Assembly: GCA_965657935.1 (NCBI GenBank)
Contig: CBFHQE010000043.1
Span: 1 to 21,494, forward strand
Length of the DNA stretch: 21,494 nt
Source: Maricaulis sp965657935
Lineage (GTDB): Bacteria; Pseudomonadota; Alphaproteobacteria; Caulobacterales; Maricaulaceae
Direction of reading: 5' to 3'
This document shows, in pieces, positions 6,763 through 14,177 of this stretch; the stretch's first letter is position 1, and each line of letters opens with the position of its first letter. Both the position numbers and the translations under genes were made by a program. The notes beneath the pieces are model-generated. The model ran no database searches. It was not told the origin of the DNA and worked only from the letters and a program-made list of their open reading frames with translations.

Positions 6763-7368
6763 ATGCGTACAGCTTCTGCCGGTCCCGAGATCGAGCGTCT
6801 GATCAACTTGTTGTCCAAAATGCCCGGCCTCGGTCCGCGTTCGGCGCGGCGGGCGGCCCTGCACCTGCTGGGGCGGCGTGATGCGTTGATGCGACCGCTT
6901 GCGGATGCGCTGGCGGATGCCGCAGACAAGATCGCGGCCTGCAGCGAATGCGGCAACATGGATGTAAACGACCCCTGCGCAGTCTGTGCCGCGCCAAATC
7001 GCGCGGACAACGCCCTCTGTGTCGTTGAGACGGTGGGTGATTTGTGGGCGTTGGAGCGCGCCGGTGCTTTCAAGGGGCGTTATCATGTGCTGGGCGGCGT
7101 CTTGTCGGCATTGGATGGTGTGCGTCCGGAAGATCTCAACATCGCCAAGCTGATCGAGCGCGCCGAACGGTCCGAAATCACCGAGATTGTGCTGGCCCTC
7201 AACGCGACGGTCGACGGGCAGACCACAGCGCACTATCTGGCCGACCGCCTGGAGGCCGCCGGAGTGCAGGTCACATCGCTTGCGCGGGGTGTACCCGTCG
7301 GGGGTGAACTGGACTATCTGGACGACGGCACTCTGGCCGCAGCATTCAAGAGCCGGTCGTCAATCTGA
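6763..7368 (+). CDS. recR: Recombination mediator RecR
   Basis: A 201-residue protein. The helix-hairpin-helix is near residues 10-30 (LLSKMPGLGPRSARRAA), the C4 zinc finger is C60-x2-C63 and C72-x2-C75, and the TOPRIM domain starts at about residue 84 (LCVVETVGDLWALE). The family C-terminus VPVGGELDYLDDGTLAAA is intact. With RecF/RecO it loads RecA onto SSB-coated gaps. It is the third gene of dnaX-ybaB-recR, 9 bases after ybaB, with AGGAC as ribosome-binding site. No terminator is evident after the stop, so read-through into the transporter gene at 7431 is possible. Confidence 0.97.
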   Translation: MRTASAGPEIERLINLLSKMPGLGPRSARRAALHLLGRRDALMRPLADALADAADKIAACSECGNMDVNDPCAVCAAPNRADNALCVVETVGDLWALERAGAFKGRYHVLGGVLSALDGVRPEDLNIAKLIERAERSEITEIVLALNATVDGQTTAHYLADRLEAAGVQVTSLARGVPVGGELDYLDDGTLAAAFKSRSSI

Positions 7369-7430
7369 ATAAAGCCATTCGAATCACATTAAATCTCGAC
7401 CTCACATTTCGACGCTGAGCGAGGTTCCGT

Positions 7431-8153
7431 GTGAGCAATCCTCGCGATCCAAGGTTGACGCGGGATCGTCCTGTCAATCGCAAGGACTTCGTTCTCTTCT
7501 TCTGTATCGGCCTGTTCTTGGTGTCGCTCGTCCTGGCGGCGATCACGGCCGTGAAGATCCAGAGCTTCCACTTTGGCCCGCTTGTCGTCTTGGTCCCCGC
7601 AGGCTCGATCGCTTTTGGGTTGACCTATCTTGCCACCGACGTGATTTCGGAGGTCTGGGGTCGTTCCTATGCGCTGATGACGGTTTATGCCGGTCTGGTC
7701 ATGCGCTTTGTGATGTTCGTCCTGATTGGCTATGCGCTGGCCGGGGAGGATGTCTTCCCCTTTATCGGAATTGCCGACAGCTGGACGCCGGACCGTGATG
7801 CGGCCTTCGAAAGCGTGCTCGGCGCGTCCACGCGGATCAATTTTGCCGGCGTGATTGCCTTCGGTCTGAGCGCGTTGACGGATGTCTTTATCTTCCACCA
7901 CCTCAAAAGGCGCGAGGAAGGCAAAAACCGGCTCTGGCTGCGAAACAACATCTCGACGACTGTATCGCAGATCTTCAATTCGATTGTTTTTGTAACGGTG
8001 GCCTTTGGCGGCACGATGCCCTGGTCCGCTGTGGCCAGTATTGTACTGGGCCAGGTCCTGGTGAAAGTGTCCGTCGCTTTCCTGGATACGCCCGCGGTCT
8101 ACCTGCTCAGGAATATCGCGACGGATCGCAAACTCTTCGATTTCCGAGGTTAA
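7431..8153 (+). CDS. yhhQ: Queuosine precursor transporter (VUT/YhhQ family)
   Basis: A 240-residue polytopic inner-membrane protein with about six hydrophobic segments. Family signatures are TDVISEVWGR (about 69-78), the NNISTTVSQIFNSIVFVTVAFGG block (about 171-193) and the late FLDTPAVYLL helix. YhhQ-type proteins import queuosine precursors (preQ0/preQ1) for tRNA modification. No queuosine genes are present in the window. GTG start at 7431 with GAGG 6 bases upstream. The 62-base gap after recR leaves co-transcription open. The TAA stop shares the tetramer TTAA with the stop of the convergent sugar dehydrogenase gene. Confidence 0.9.
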   Translation: MSNPRDPRLTRDRPVNRKDFVLFFCIGLFLVSLVLAAITAVKIQSFHFGPLVVLVPAGSIAFGLTYLATDVISEVWGRSYALMTVYAGLVMRFVMFVLIGYALAGEDVFPFIGIADSWTPDRDAAFESVLGASTRINFAGVIAFGLSALTDVFIFHHLKRREEGKNRLWLRNNISTTVSQIFNSIVFVTVAFGGTMPWSAVASIVLGQVLVKVSVAFLDTPAVYLLRNIATDRKLFDFRG

Positions 8154-9280
8154 TTGACCACAGGCTCCAGCCGCAGGATGCGCCCGTCCAGATCATCGAC
8201 CGCGAGATAGACATAGCCGTCCGGGCCGACCGCGACGTCACGCAGGCGTTCGCCGAAATCGGACAGCATGCGTTCCTCCGCAAGAACAGAGTCATTGTCG
8301 ACATCATATCGAAGCAGCATTGAACCGGCGAGTGTGGTCACGAGCAAATCGCCCTCCCAGCCAGGGAATTGTGCACCGGTATAGAAGGCCATCCCGGACG
8401 GAGCCAGCGACGGGGTCCACTGCCAGATCGGGCTGGTGAGGCCGGGGCCTTCCGTGTCTTCGGAGATTGTCGAGCCATTATAGTCGATGCCAAACGTCAC
8501 CAGGGGCCAGCCATAATTATCGCCGGGACGGATGATGTTGATTTCGTCTCCGCCGCGCGGGCCGTGTTCGTGCGCCCAGGCACGGCGCGTTTCCGGGTGG
8601 ATGGCGATGCCCTGAACATTGCGGTGCCCGTAGGAATAGATTTCCGGCTGGGCGGCCTCGGTCGTGGCGAACGGATTGTCGAACGGCACGCTGCCATCAT
8701 CATTGATGCGGATAATCGTACCAATATGGTTCTCCAGATTCTGGGACTCATTCATGTGCATGTACCCATCACCCGTGGTCAAAAGCACGGAGTGGTCATC
8801 CATGAACTGGACACGGCCGCCAAAATGATAGCCGCGGCGTTTTTCGAAATTCACATCGAACACGGTCTCGACGGCGTCCAGCTCGCTCATGTCTTCGGAC
8901 AGTCGCCCACGCGCCAGCGAGGTGCGGTTGGCGCGCGACGTACCCCTTGAATAGGCGAAATAGACCAGGCGGTTTTGCGCGAATTCCGGGTGAATGGCCA
9001 CGCCGAGCAGCCCGCCCTGGCCGCTCACCAGGATATCGTCCGGCAGGCCCCTGATCGCGGTGACCACGCCGGTTTCCACCGTCACGTGGTTGAGGCGTCC
9101 TTCGCGCTCGGAGACCAGTAAATTTCCGGCGTCGATCGGCGCGATGGACCAGGGAAATTCAAGGCCGGTCGCGATTTCGACGATTGAAAAATCGATCTCT
9201 TCAGATTCGACCAGTACGGGCTGCGCAAAAGCGTCCGAACCGAACGCGGTTGCGACGAGACAAGCGGTGACGAAACGCAT
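8150..9280 (-). CDS. PQQ-dependent aldose sugar dehydrogenase-like protein
   Basis: A 376-residue secreted protein. Signal peptide 1-19 (cleavage AFA|Q). A six-bladed beta-propeller of the soluble glucose dehydrogenase/Asd (YliI) family has the hallmarks LEFPWSIAP, GQGGLLGVAIHPEF, GYHFGGRVQF, YGHRNVQGIAIHP, HEHGPRGGDEIN and NYGWPLVTFGIDY. Family members oxidise aldoses in the periplasm using PQQ and Ca2+; no PQQ biosynthesis genes are near, so the cofactor may come from elsewhere in the genome or be scavenged. The ATG at 9280 was chosen because AGGGAG lies 7-8 bases upstream and the signal peptide starts there. A much longer open frame upstream overlaps the next gene and has no domain. It is probably last in a three-gene minus-strand unit with the acyltransferase and methyltransferase (gaps 64 and 59 bases). 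Confidence 0.92.
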   Translation of the reverse strand: MRFVTACLVATAFGSDAFAQPVLVESEEIDFSIVEIATGLEFPWSIAPIDAGNLLVSEREGRLNHVTVETGVVTAIRGLPDDILVSGQGGLLGVAIHPEFAQNRLVYFAYSRGTSRANRTSLARGRLSEDMSELDAVETVFDVNFEKRRGYHFGGRVQFMDDHSVLLTTGDGYMHMNESQNLENHIGTIIRINDDGSVPFDNPFATTEAAQPEIYSYGHRNVQGIAIHPETRRAWAHEHGPRGGDEINIIRPGDNYGWPLVTFGIDYNGSTISEDTEGPGLTSPIWQWTPSLAPSGMAFYTGAQFPGWEGDLLVTTLAGSMLLRYDVDNDSVLAEERMLSDFGERLRDVAVGPDGYVYLAVDDLDGRILRLEPVVN

Positions 9281-9344
9281 GACGAACTCCCTGGATGCGG
9301 CCCAAAATAGGGCGGCTTTCCGGGAGATAAAAGAGGGTAATTGC

Positions 9345-10463
9345 TTAAAGGCTGAAGGCGCTCGCGAAAGCGTTAATCCGCGATGAGAATTGTGGCTCGA
9401 ATGCGCTGATCTGCGACCAGCGACGACGGGCGCGGCAGGGGATTTGTGCAATCTTGTCCGGCAGGACCGAGGCTGCGGTTTCGGCATATTCCCAGCCGCG
9501 TATGCCCAGCGCGGCAAGACCGGGGCGCAGGAAACGCCCGCTGTCCAGAGCGACCTCATAGGACGCATAATACTTCTTGTAGTGCGCCCCGCCGCGGCCC
9601 AGGTCGAAGCGCTTAAGGCCACGCTCCTGGGCCTGCTCGAACAGGCCGTGCAGCAAGAGAAGCCCCGGCGAATATTTTGCCAGCTCAGGGTCATAGGCCG
9701 GGAACCAGGAATGATAGACGTCTGCGCCCACAAGCCCGAACTCAACTGCGGCCAGACGATCACCGAACCAGAGCGACGCGGTCAGGCCGGAAAACTCCTG
9801 GCCCTCGCGGCGACGCAGATTGTCCAGCACGCGCCGAACCCAGGGAATGCCCATCACATCCAGCTTTCCGGTCTCGATATACTGACGGCGTTTCCAGCTG
9901 ACGAGCGCGCCGAAAGCTTCGCCGGAGGCATCGCCCAGTTCAACCCGCACCGGTCCGAAATCACGTTCGGCTGCGCGCTGGCGGCGCGCTGATTTCTTGA
10001 AATGGTCCTTGAAACTGGCCTTGCGTTGCTCGAAATAGCTTTCCGCGCCATCGCCCAGATCCGCGATAACCGAACCCTCTCGTTCACGCAGCCCGCCCGG
10101 ATGACCGCCCATCGGGCAGTACCAGTTGTCATAGACAAGCGCGGAACAGCCGGCGGCCTCGGCAACCAGTTCGAGGGAGAGGCGGGAATAGTCACCGGCG
10201 ATCACACCCTGATAATCGCTCATGGGCGCGCCGATCGGGCGGGCAATCCCGTCCTTGGGCAAATGGTGCGGGAAATAGGCGAGGACCTCGTCTCCCTCGC
10301 GAATGATGCCAACACGGACATCGTCACGGGCCCAGGACACAATTTCAGCGAACTCGAAACGGAAATAGGGACTCAACAGCGTGCCATCGGGAGCCGCCCA
10401 ACGGTTCCATTGCTCGATTTGTTCTGGCGTGATGTCCTTGATTGATACGTTTTCGACGTGCAC
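9345..10463 (-). CDS. CelD/FemAB-like GNAT-fold N-acyltransferase
   Basis: A 372-residue cytoplasmic protein of the CelD/BcsL acetyltransferase group (PF13480-type, FemAB-related double GNAT fold). Evidence: YFPHHLPKDGIARPIGAPMSDYQGVIAG in the N-terminal half; KKSARRQRAAERDFGPV and the W-KRRQYIETG motif in the middle; and LAAVEFGLVGADVYHSWFPAYDPELAKYSPGLLLLHGLFEQAQERGLKRFDLGRGGAHYKKYYA, the acyl-CoA-binding half, seen at about residues 232-300. Such enzymes N-acylate sugars or peptides in exopolysaccharide or wall synthesis. In Caulobacter the holdfast enzyme HfsK belongs to this group, so a holdfast or capsule role is possible but not shown. GTG start at 10463 with GGGAG 8 bases upstream. 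Confidence 0.82.
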   Translation of the reverse strand: MHVENVSIKDITPEQIEQWNRWAAPDGTLLSPYFRFEFAEIVSWARDDVRVGIIREGDEVLAYFPHHLPKDGIARPIGAPMSDYQGVIAGDYSRLSLELVAEAAGCSALVYDNWYCPMGGHPGGLREREGSVIADLGDGAESYFEQRKASFKDHFKKSARRQRAAERDFGPVRVELGDASGEAFGALVSWKRRQYIETGKLDVMGIPWVRRVLDNLRRREGQEFSGLTASLWFGDRLAAVEFGLVGADVYHSWFPAYDPELAKYSPGLLLLHGLFEQAQERGLKRFDLGRGGAHYKKYYASYEVALDSGRFLRPGLAALGIRGWEYAETAASVLPDKIAQIPCRARRRWSQISAFEPQFSSRINAFASAFSL

Positions 10464-10522
10464 AGCCGGGCTCCCAATTCACCTGCGAGGGGAAATGCAA
10501 TTCAGGGGCCGGAAAATCCGGG

Positions 10523-11188
10523 TCAGAAACGCGCGATGAAAATGATGGCGCCGTCCTGGCTGATGCCATCGTGTTCGATCTGTTCCAGCACGGCCGGCAG
10601 GGCGGCTTGTGCTTCGTCTGACTGTGCTTTTTTGCGGTGGTGGTCGATCATCTCGTCCAGCTTTTCGTCCGGTATCAGGTCCGGCTTGAGCAAGTGGATG
10701 AAGTGTGCGGTGTAATCGATGTCTGTCGGCATGGCAGAGAGAAAGTCCTGGGCGCTGTAGCAGTTGTGATGGCTCTCTCCGGCTGCGCGATCAATCGATT
10801 TCATCCATTCATCAAGGGCACGCGCAGAGCGCTGGGAGGCGATCGAGTCGTCATACCACGGGTCGAGAATGGCTATGCCCCGGGTGGCGACCCGGCAAGC
10901 TTCTCTTAAATGGCCCGCGAGGTCGCGGAAATGATGTGCGCTGAACTCGCTGCAAACGAGATCAAAGGACTTGTCCTCGACGGGCAGGTCACTCGCTCGG
11001 CCGGTTTTGACAAACGGATTGGTCGCGTGTGCATAGGGAGAAGTGTCGATTCCCGTGGCGTTGATGTCCTGTTCGCGCAATTCGCGGACCCAGCGGCCGG
11101 ATCCGCATCCCACATCGAGGATGCTGCGTGGACTGAACGCGTCGACCTGTTGATGAAACACCGATTTGTAGAATGCCTGCGGACGCAT
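10523..11188 (-). CDS. Class I SAM-dependent methyltransferase
   Basis: A 221-residue protein with motif I ILDVGCGSGRWV near residues 23-34, motif II acidic residue in ATGIDTSPYA, motif post-I/III DLPVEDKSFDLVCSEFSAHHF and GIAILDPWYDD. The UbiE/Methyltransf_11 type fold is clear; the substrate is not. The ATG at 11188 was chosen because AGAGGT lies 6-8 bases upstream; the frame extends 42 codons further but that part lacks homology signs. It is first of three same-strand genes, followed 59 bases later by the acyltransferase, which suggests that both modify the same small molecule or glycan. That is an inference only. Confidence 0.85.
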   Translation of the reverse strand: MRPQAFYKSVFHQQVDAFSPRSILDVGCGSGRWVRELREQDINATGIDTSPYAHATNPFVKTGRASDLPVEDKSFDLVCSEFSAHHFRDLAGHLREACRVATRGIAILDPWYDDSIASQRSARALDEWMKSIDRAAGESHHNCYSAQDFLSAMPTDIDYTAHFIHLLKPDLIPDEKLDEMIDHHRKKAQSDEAQAALPAVLEQIEHDGISQDGAIIFIARF

Positions 11189-11277
11189 ACGAGACCTCTT
11201 GAGCCAGACTGATCCGAATTCCAACCATCTGCGCTGCGCTGTTCGTGTGCAAGGGTTTTCAGGTCGGGTGACAGGTT

Positions 11278-11306
11278 TTGTCTGATTGCGCGTGTTAGGC
11301 TTATCC
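11278..11306 (+). promoter_or_regulatory. Putative promoter of rmuC
   Basis: -35 TTGTCT (11278-11283), 17-base spacer, -10 TTATCC (11301-11306). The predicted start near 11313 leaves only about 10 bases before the ATG, with no Shine-Dalgarno motif seen. Confidence 0.4.
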
Positions 11307-11322
11307 CAGTTCAACGATTCGG

Positions 11323-12774
11323 ATGTTCGACATGGATTCGCTTCTCCTGATGGGTACCACGGCAGCCGCTGCTCTTCTTGCCGGAGCTGGACTTGGTCTT
11401 GTCCTCGCCCGTCGCGGGTCGGCCACGAAACTGGAGCAGCTCGAAAACGAGATCAGCGAGACGCGTGAGCGTGCGCATCTGGCAGATAGAGCCCGCGTGG
11501 CGGCGGAAACGCAGGCCGAAGGTCATGCGGGCCGGGTCGCCGAGCTCGAAGCTCAGTTGCTGCGCGAACGTGATGCTGCGGTGGAACGCCTGACCGGTGT
11601 GCAGGAGGAAAAGCTGCGTCTGTCCCAGACGCTGGCGGCCCAGCAGTCCGAGCAAAAGGCCGAACGCGAGCACCAGCAAGCCCGTCTGACCGAGCTCAAG
11701 GCCGCGCGGGAAGAGATGAACCAGGCTTTCAAACTGACGGCGAACGAGATTCTCAAGAATTCCGGCCAGGAGCTGAATAAACAGGGCGCAGAAGGTCTGC
11801 AGCGTTTGCTCACCCCGCTGCGCGAACAGCTCGGCAAGCTGGAGAGCCAGGTCAACAAGGATGCTGAGACCCGTTCCGGCCAAACCAGCAAGATTGAAGC
11901 CGTGATGCAGACCCTGCACGGCGATGCCAAACGCATGTCGGAGGAGGCCCAGAACCTGACGAAGGCGCTGAGCTCGTCCTCCAAGGTCCAGGGGGATTGG
12001 GGGGAGCTGGTCCTGGCCCGCATTCTGGAACAGGCGGGTCTGCGCGAGGGGCAAGAGTTTTTCACCCAGGAGACCAAGTCCACCGAGGATGGTCGACTTC
12101 TTCGCCCCGACGTCGTTGTGGAGATGCCGGGGCAACAGCGCCTGGTCATCGACTCCAAGGTCTCGCTCAAGGATTTCGAGCGAGCGGTGAATGCAGATGA
12201 TGATGCCGAACGCGGCGCCGCGGTTAAGGCCCATATCAATTCGGTGCGGACCCACATCAAGTCGCTGGGCGAGAAAAATTACGATTCGCTGTATGAAGGC
12301 GTGAACTTCACCGTGATGTTCATTCCGCTGGAAGGCGCGGCGTCCCTGGCCCTTCAGAATGATGCGGAATTGTCGAGTGACGCCTTTTCGCGTGGTGTCA
12401 TGATCGCGACGCCGACGACATTGATGATGGCGATGCGGACCGTTCAGAACCTGTGGACGATTGACCGGCAGAACCAGAATGCGCGGGCGATCGCCGAGCG
12501 TGCCGGCGCCCTGTATGACAAGTTCAATGGATTTGTCGAAGACCTCGAAAAAGTCGGTACCCAGATCGATCGCGCGCATCAAAGCTGGGGCGAGGCCAAG
12601 TCCAAACTGGTTTCTGGTCGTGGCAATGTCATTCGTCAGGCGGAAATGTTGAAAACACTCGGCGCCCAGACCAAGAAATCCCTGCCCGATGAATTGCTGG
12701 CGACCGCTGAGGGCGGGGCGGACCTGCCAGCCATCGAGCACGAGCCCGCACGCCTGGAAGACGACACGGCCTGA
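11323..12774 (+). CDS. rmuC: DNA recombination protein RmuC homologue
   Basis: A 483-residue protein. The N-terminal membrane anchor is at residues 5-29. A long coiled coil follows (about 35-175, Glu/Arg/Ala/Gln-rich). The RmuC nuclease-like domain contains GDWGELVLARILEQAGLREGQEF, LRPDVVVEMPGQQRLVIDSKVSL, YEGVNFTVMFIPLEGAASLALQ and RGVMIATPTTLMMAMRTV. The DSK motif (Asp-Ser-Lys in VIDSKVSL) is the conserved catalytic-site feature. RmuC limits inversions between short inverted repeats in E. coli. The start is ATG 11323 or the in-frame ATG 11332. No Shine-Dalgarno motif is seen. It is followed 61 bases later by def, the order usual in alphaproteobacteria. Confidence 0.95.
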   Translation: MFDMDSLLLMGTTAAAALLAGAGLGLVLARRGSATKLEQLENEISETRERAHLADRARVAAETQAEGHAGRVAELEAQLLRERDAAVERLTGVQEEKLRLSQTLAAQQSEQKAEREHQQARLTELKAAREEMNQAFKLTANEILKNSGQELNKQGAEGLQRLLTPLREQLGKLESQVNKDAETRSGQTSKIEAVMQTLHGDAKRMSEEAQNLTKALSSSSKVQGDWGELVLARILEQAGLREGQEFFTQETKSTEDGRLLRPDVVVEMPGQQRLVIDSKVSLKDFERAVNADDDAERGAAVKAHINSVRTHIKSLGEKNYDSLYEGVNFTVMFIPLEGAASLALQNDAELSSDAFSRGVMIATPTTLMMAMRTVQNLWTIDRQNQNARAIAERAGALYDKFNGFVEDLEKVGTQIDRAHQSWGEAKSKLVSGRGNVIRQAEMLKTLGAQTKKSLPDELLATAEGGADLPAIEHEPARLEDDTA

Positions 12775-12800
12775 TCCGGGTCTTCAGCCGCGACACCGTC

Positions 12801-12829
12801 TTGATCGATCCAGTTTGCGCGCTTATCTA
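12801..12829 (+). promoter_or_regulatory. Putative promoter of def, placed for a leaderless transcript
   Basis: -35 TTGATC (12801-12806), 17-base spacer, -10 TATCTA (12824-12829). A 6-base discriminator puts the start at about 12836, which is the A of the def ATG. Only AGAGAA precedes the ATG, too close to act as a normal ribosome-binding site. Confidence 0.45.
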
Positions 12830-12835
12830 GAGAAA

Positions 12836-13360
12836 ATGGCTATTCGTGAAATCCTGACGGTCCCAAACCCGATCCTCAAAGAGATCTCCCAACCTGTCGA
12901 CAAGGTGGATGACGAGATCCGTGCGCTCATGGATGACATGCTGGAGACCATGTATGAGGCCGATGGTATTGGCTTGGCAGCCATCCAGGTTGGTATTGCC
13001 AAGCGCATCATCGTGATGGACCTGTCCGGGCCGGAGGAGAAGGCCGAGGCGAAGTTTTTCGTGAACCCGGTTCTCTCCGATCCGTCTGATGAGAAGCGCC
13101 CTTATGATGAGGGTTGTCTTTCTGTGCCGGGCTATTACGAGACCATTGAGCGTCCGGACCGCATCAAGCTGACCTATCTCGATTATGACGGAAACGCGGT
13201 CGAGGAGATCGCAGAAGGCATGTTCGCCACCTGTATCCAGCATGAAATGGACCACCTGGAAGGCGTGCTTTTCATTGACTATCTCTCCCGCCTGAAACGA
13301 CAGCGCGCGGTCCAGAAGGTCAAGAAGTACGAGAAGGACAAGGATCGCGACGCGGCCTGA
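12836..13360 (+). CDS. def: Peptide deformylase
   Basis: A 174-residue Fe/Zn enzyme that removes the N-formyl group from nascent proteins. All three motifs are intact: GIGLAAIQVG (44-53, motif 1), EGCLSVPG (92-99, motif 2, Cys94 metal ligand) and QHEMDHLEG (135-143, motif 3, His136 and His140 ligands, Glu137 catalytic). The ATG at 12836 gives the standard length and N-terminus (MAIREILTVPNP). The frame continues upstream into rmuC in another frame but without homology. The C-terminus is a Lys/Arg/Asp tail. A strong terminator follows, so the rmuC-def block ends here; fmt, usually adjacent, is 3.4 kb away. Confidence 0.97.
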   Translation: MAIREILTVPNPILKEISQPVDKVDDEIRALMDDMLETMYEADGIGLAAIQVGIAKRIIVMDLSGPEEKAEAKFFVNPVLSDPSDEKRPYDEGCLSVPGYYETIERPDRIKLTYLDYDGNAVEEIAEGMFATCIQHEMDHLEGVLFIDYLSRLKRQRAVQKVKKYEKDKDRDAA

Positions 13361-13383
13361 TGTCAACAAAGCCTCTGTGTTCC

Positions 13384-13416
13384 AAAACCCGCCGCGATAT
13401 AGCCGGCGGGTTTTTT
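13384..13416 (+). terminator. Rho-independent terminator after def
   Basis: AAAACCCGCCG (13384-13394), 9-base loop, CGGCGGGTTTT (13404-13414), six T in total. It insulates def from the regulated cassette downstream. Confidence 0.93.
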
Positions 13417-13439
13417 GTCTGTAACCTTGACGACCCATT

Positions 13440-13478
13440 ATGTAACGTTTACGTATCATGTAACGTCTGAGTTACATG
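13440..13478. promoter_or_regulatory. TGTAAC operator array in front of the XRE/membrane cassette
   Basis: A perfect 22-base palindrome CATGTAAC-N6-GTTACATG (13457-13478) ends 10 bases before the ATG at 13489 and touches its GAGG site. Just upstream is a degenerate second copy, ATGTAAC-N6-GTATCAT (13440-13459), and a further half-site TGTAAC at 13420-13425. The positions suggest repression by occlusion of promoter and ribosome-binding site, most simply autorepression by the XRE protein of the same operon (inference). Confidence 0.6.
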
Positions 13479-13488
13479 AGGTTTGGGC

Positions 13489-13950
13489 ATGAACACGATC
13501 AACAAGCTAATCCGGCAACGCGACATGACCTTGTCGCTGGCGGCCCTGTCCTTTGTCGTCTGGCAAGGCGGTCAGCTGGCCGAAGATGTTGTGGCAGAGC
13601 GCGGCTGGGGCGGGGATGAGCCGAACCTGATTATTGTCCTGGCGGTCCTGCTTGGCGCCATCGGCTGGGCGCTCGCCAGCTTTCTCTTCCTGGTTTATGC
13701 GGGACGGGTGTCCAAGGCGAAGGTTCAATCCGTATTGCAGGACGAGCTGTTCGAACAGCACAAGCGCAGCGCCCTGAGGATCGGCTACATGGCGCTGATC
13801 GCCTCGATTGCCGCCCTGTTGGCCGCCGACCTCTTTGTGAGCTTTTCTGCAGAAATCGCGATCCGCGCGCTGTTGATTGTGGGGATCGCCGTGCCACTGG
13901 CGACGTTTGTCAGTCTGAGCAGCAGCGGCGGCGACGAGGACGAGGAATGA
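13489..13950 (+). CDS. Four-TM membrane protein paired with an XRE regulator
   Basis: Not a named family. A 153-residue inner-membrane protein with four predicted hydrophobic helices: about 14-33, 48-74, 99-122 and 124-146. A charged linker (GRVSKAKVQSVLQDELFEQHKRSALR) lies between helices 2 and 3. The short acidic C-terminus is GGDEDEE. The ATG at 13489 has GAGG 7 bases upstream; a TTG two codons earlier is less likely. It overlaps the XRE gene by ATGA, so the two are translationally coupled. Two-gene cassettes of a small membrane protein and a short XRE regulator are widespread in bacteria (family knowledge), with unclear function. Possible roles are sensing membrane state or sequestering the regulator. 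Confidence 0.75.
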   Translation: MNTINKLIRQRDMTLSLAALSFVVWQGGQLAEDVVAERGWGGDEPNLIIVLAVLLGAIGWALASFLFLVYAGRVSKAKVQSVLQDELFEQHKRSALRIGYMALIASIAALLAADLFVSFSAEIAIRALLIVGIAVPLATFVSLSSSGGDEDEE

Positions 13951-14177
13951 GGGTCGGCGAGCTCGGCAATCGCATCAAGGCACGGCGAGCGGAACAGGGC
14001 ATGACCCAGGCTCAGCTCGCCGAGGCTATCGGTGTGACCCGCAAGACGGTGAATACGGTGGAGAACCGGATTTTTGTGCCCTCAGCAATCCTCGCGCTGA
14101 AGATGGCTCAGGCACTCGAGGCCTCGGTTGAGGAGCTCTTTTTTCTTCAAACGGACGGGGGAGCTTGCGGTGACTAG
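13947..14177 (+). CDS. Short XRE-family transcriptional regulator
   Basis: A 76-residue single-domain helix-turn-helix protein. RIKARRAEQGMTQAQLAEAIGVTRKTVNTVEN (residues 9-40) is the canonical Cro/C1-type HTH, and the region up to FVPSAILALKMAQALEASVEELF matches the short YgzD-like group. There is no ligand domain, so any signal must come from the partner protein. The start ATG overlaps the stop of the membrane-protein gene (ATGA). It is the likely binder of the upstream TGTAAC palindromes (inference). Its TAG stop lies within CTAG, which also encodes the stop of the convergent hydroquinone reductase gene. Confidence 0.92.
   Translation: MRVGELGNRIKARRAEQGMTQAQLAEAIGVTRKTVNTVENRIFVPSAILALKMAQALEASVEELFFLQTDGGACGD

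Noticed and set aside
7369..7430. A preQ1 riboswitch in front of the queuosine-precursor transporter
   Set aside because: The gap is only 62 bases and lacks the expected hairpin and A-rich tail of preQ1 riboswitches.
9281..9763. A long upstream extension of the sugar dehydrogenase frame (161 more codons)
   Set aside because: It overlaps the acyltransferase gene, has no domain, and the signal peptide plus AGGGAG site mark the real start at 9280.
11311..12741. A 476-codon open frame on the minus strand opposite rmuC
   Set aside because: It mirrors the codon structure of rmuC and has no recognisable domain; rmuC has full family motifs.
13440..13478. The TGTAAC array as a TyrR-type box or CtrA site
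   Set aside because: TyrR boxes read TGTAAA-N6-TTTACA, and CtrA sites are TTAA-based; the C/G at the inner positions and the local XRE gene argue for a different regulator.
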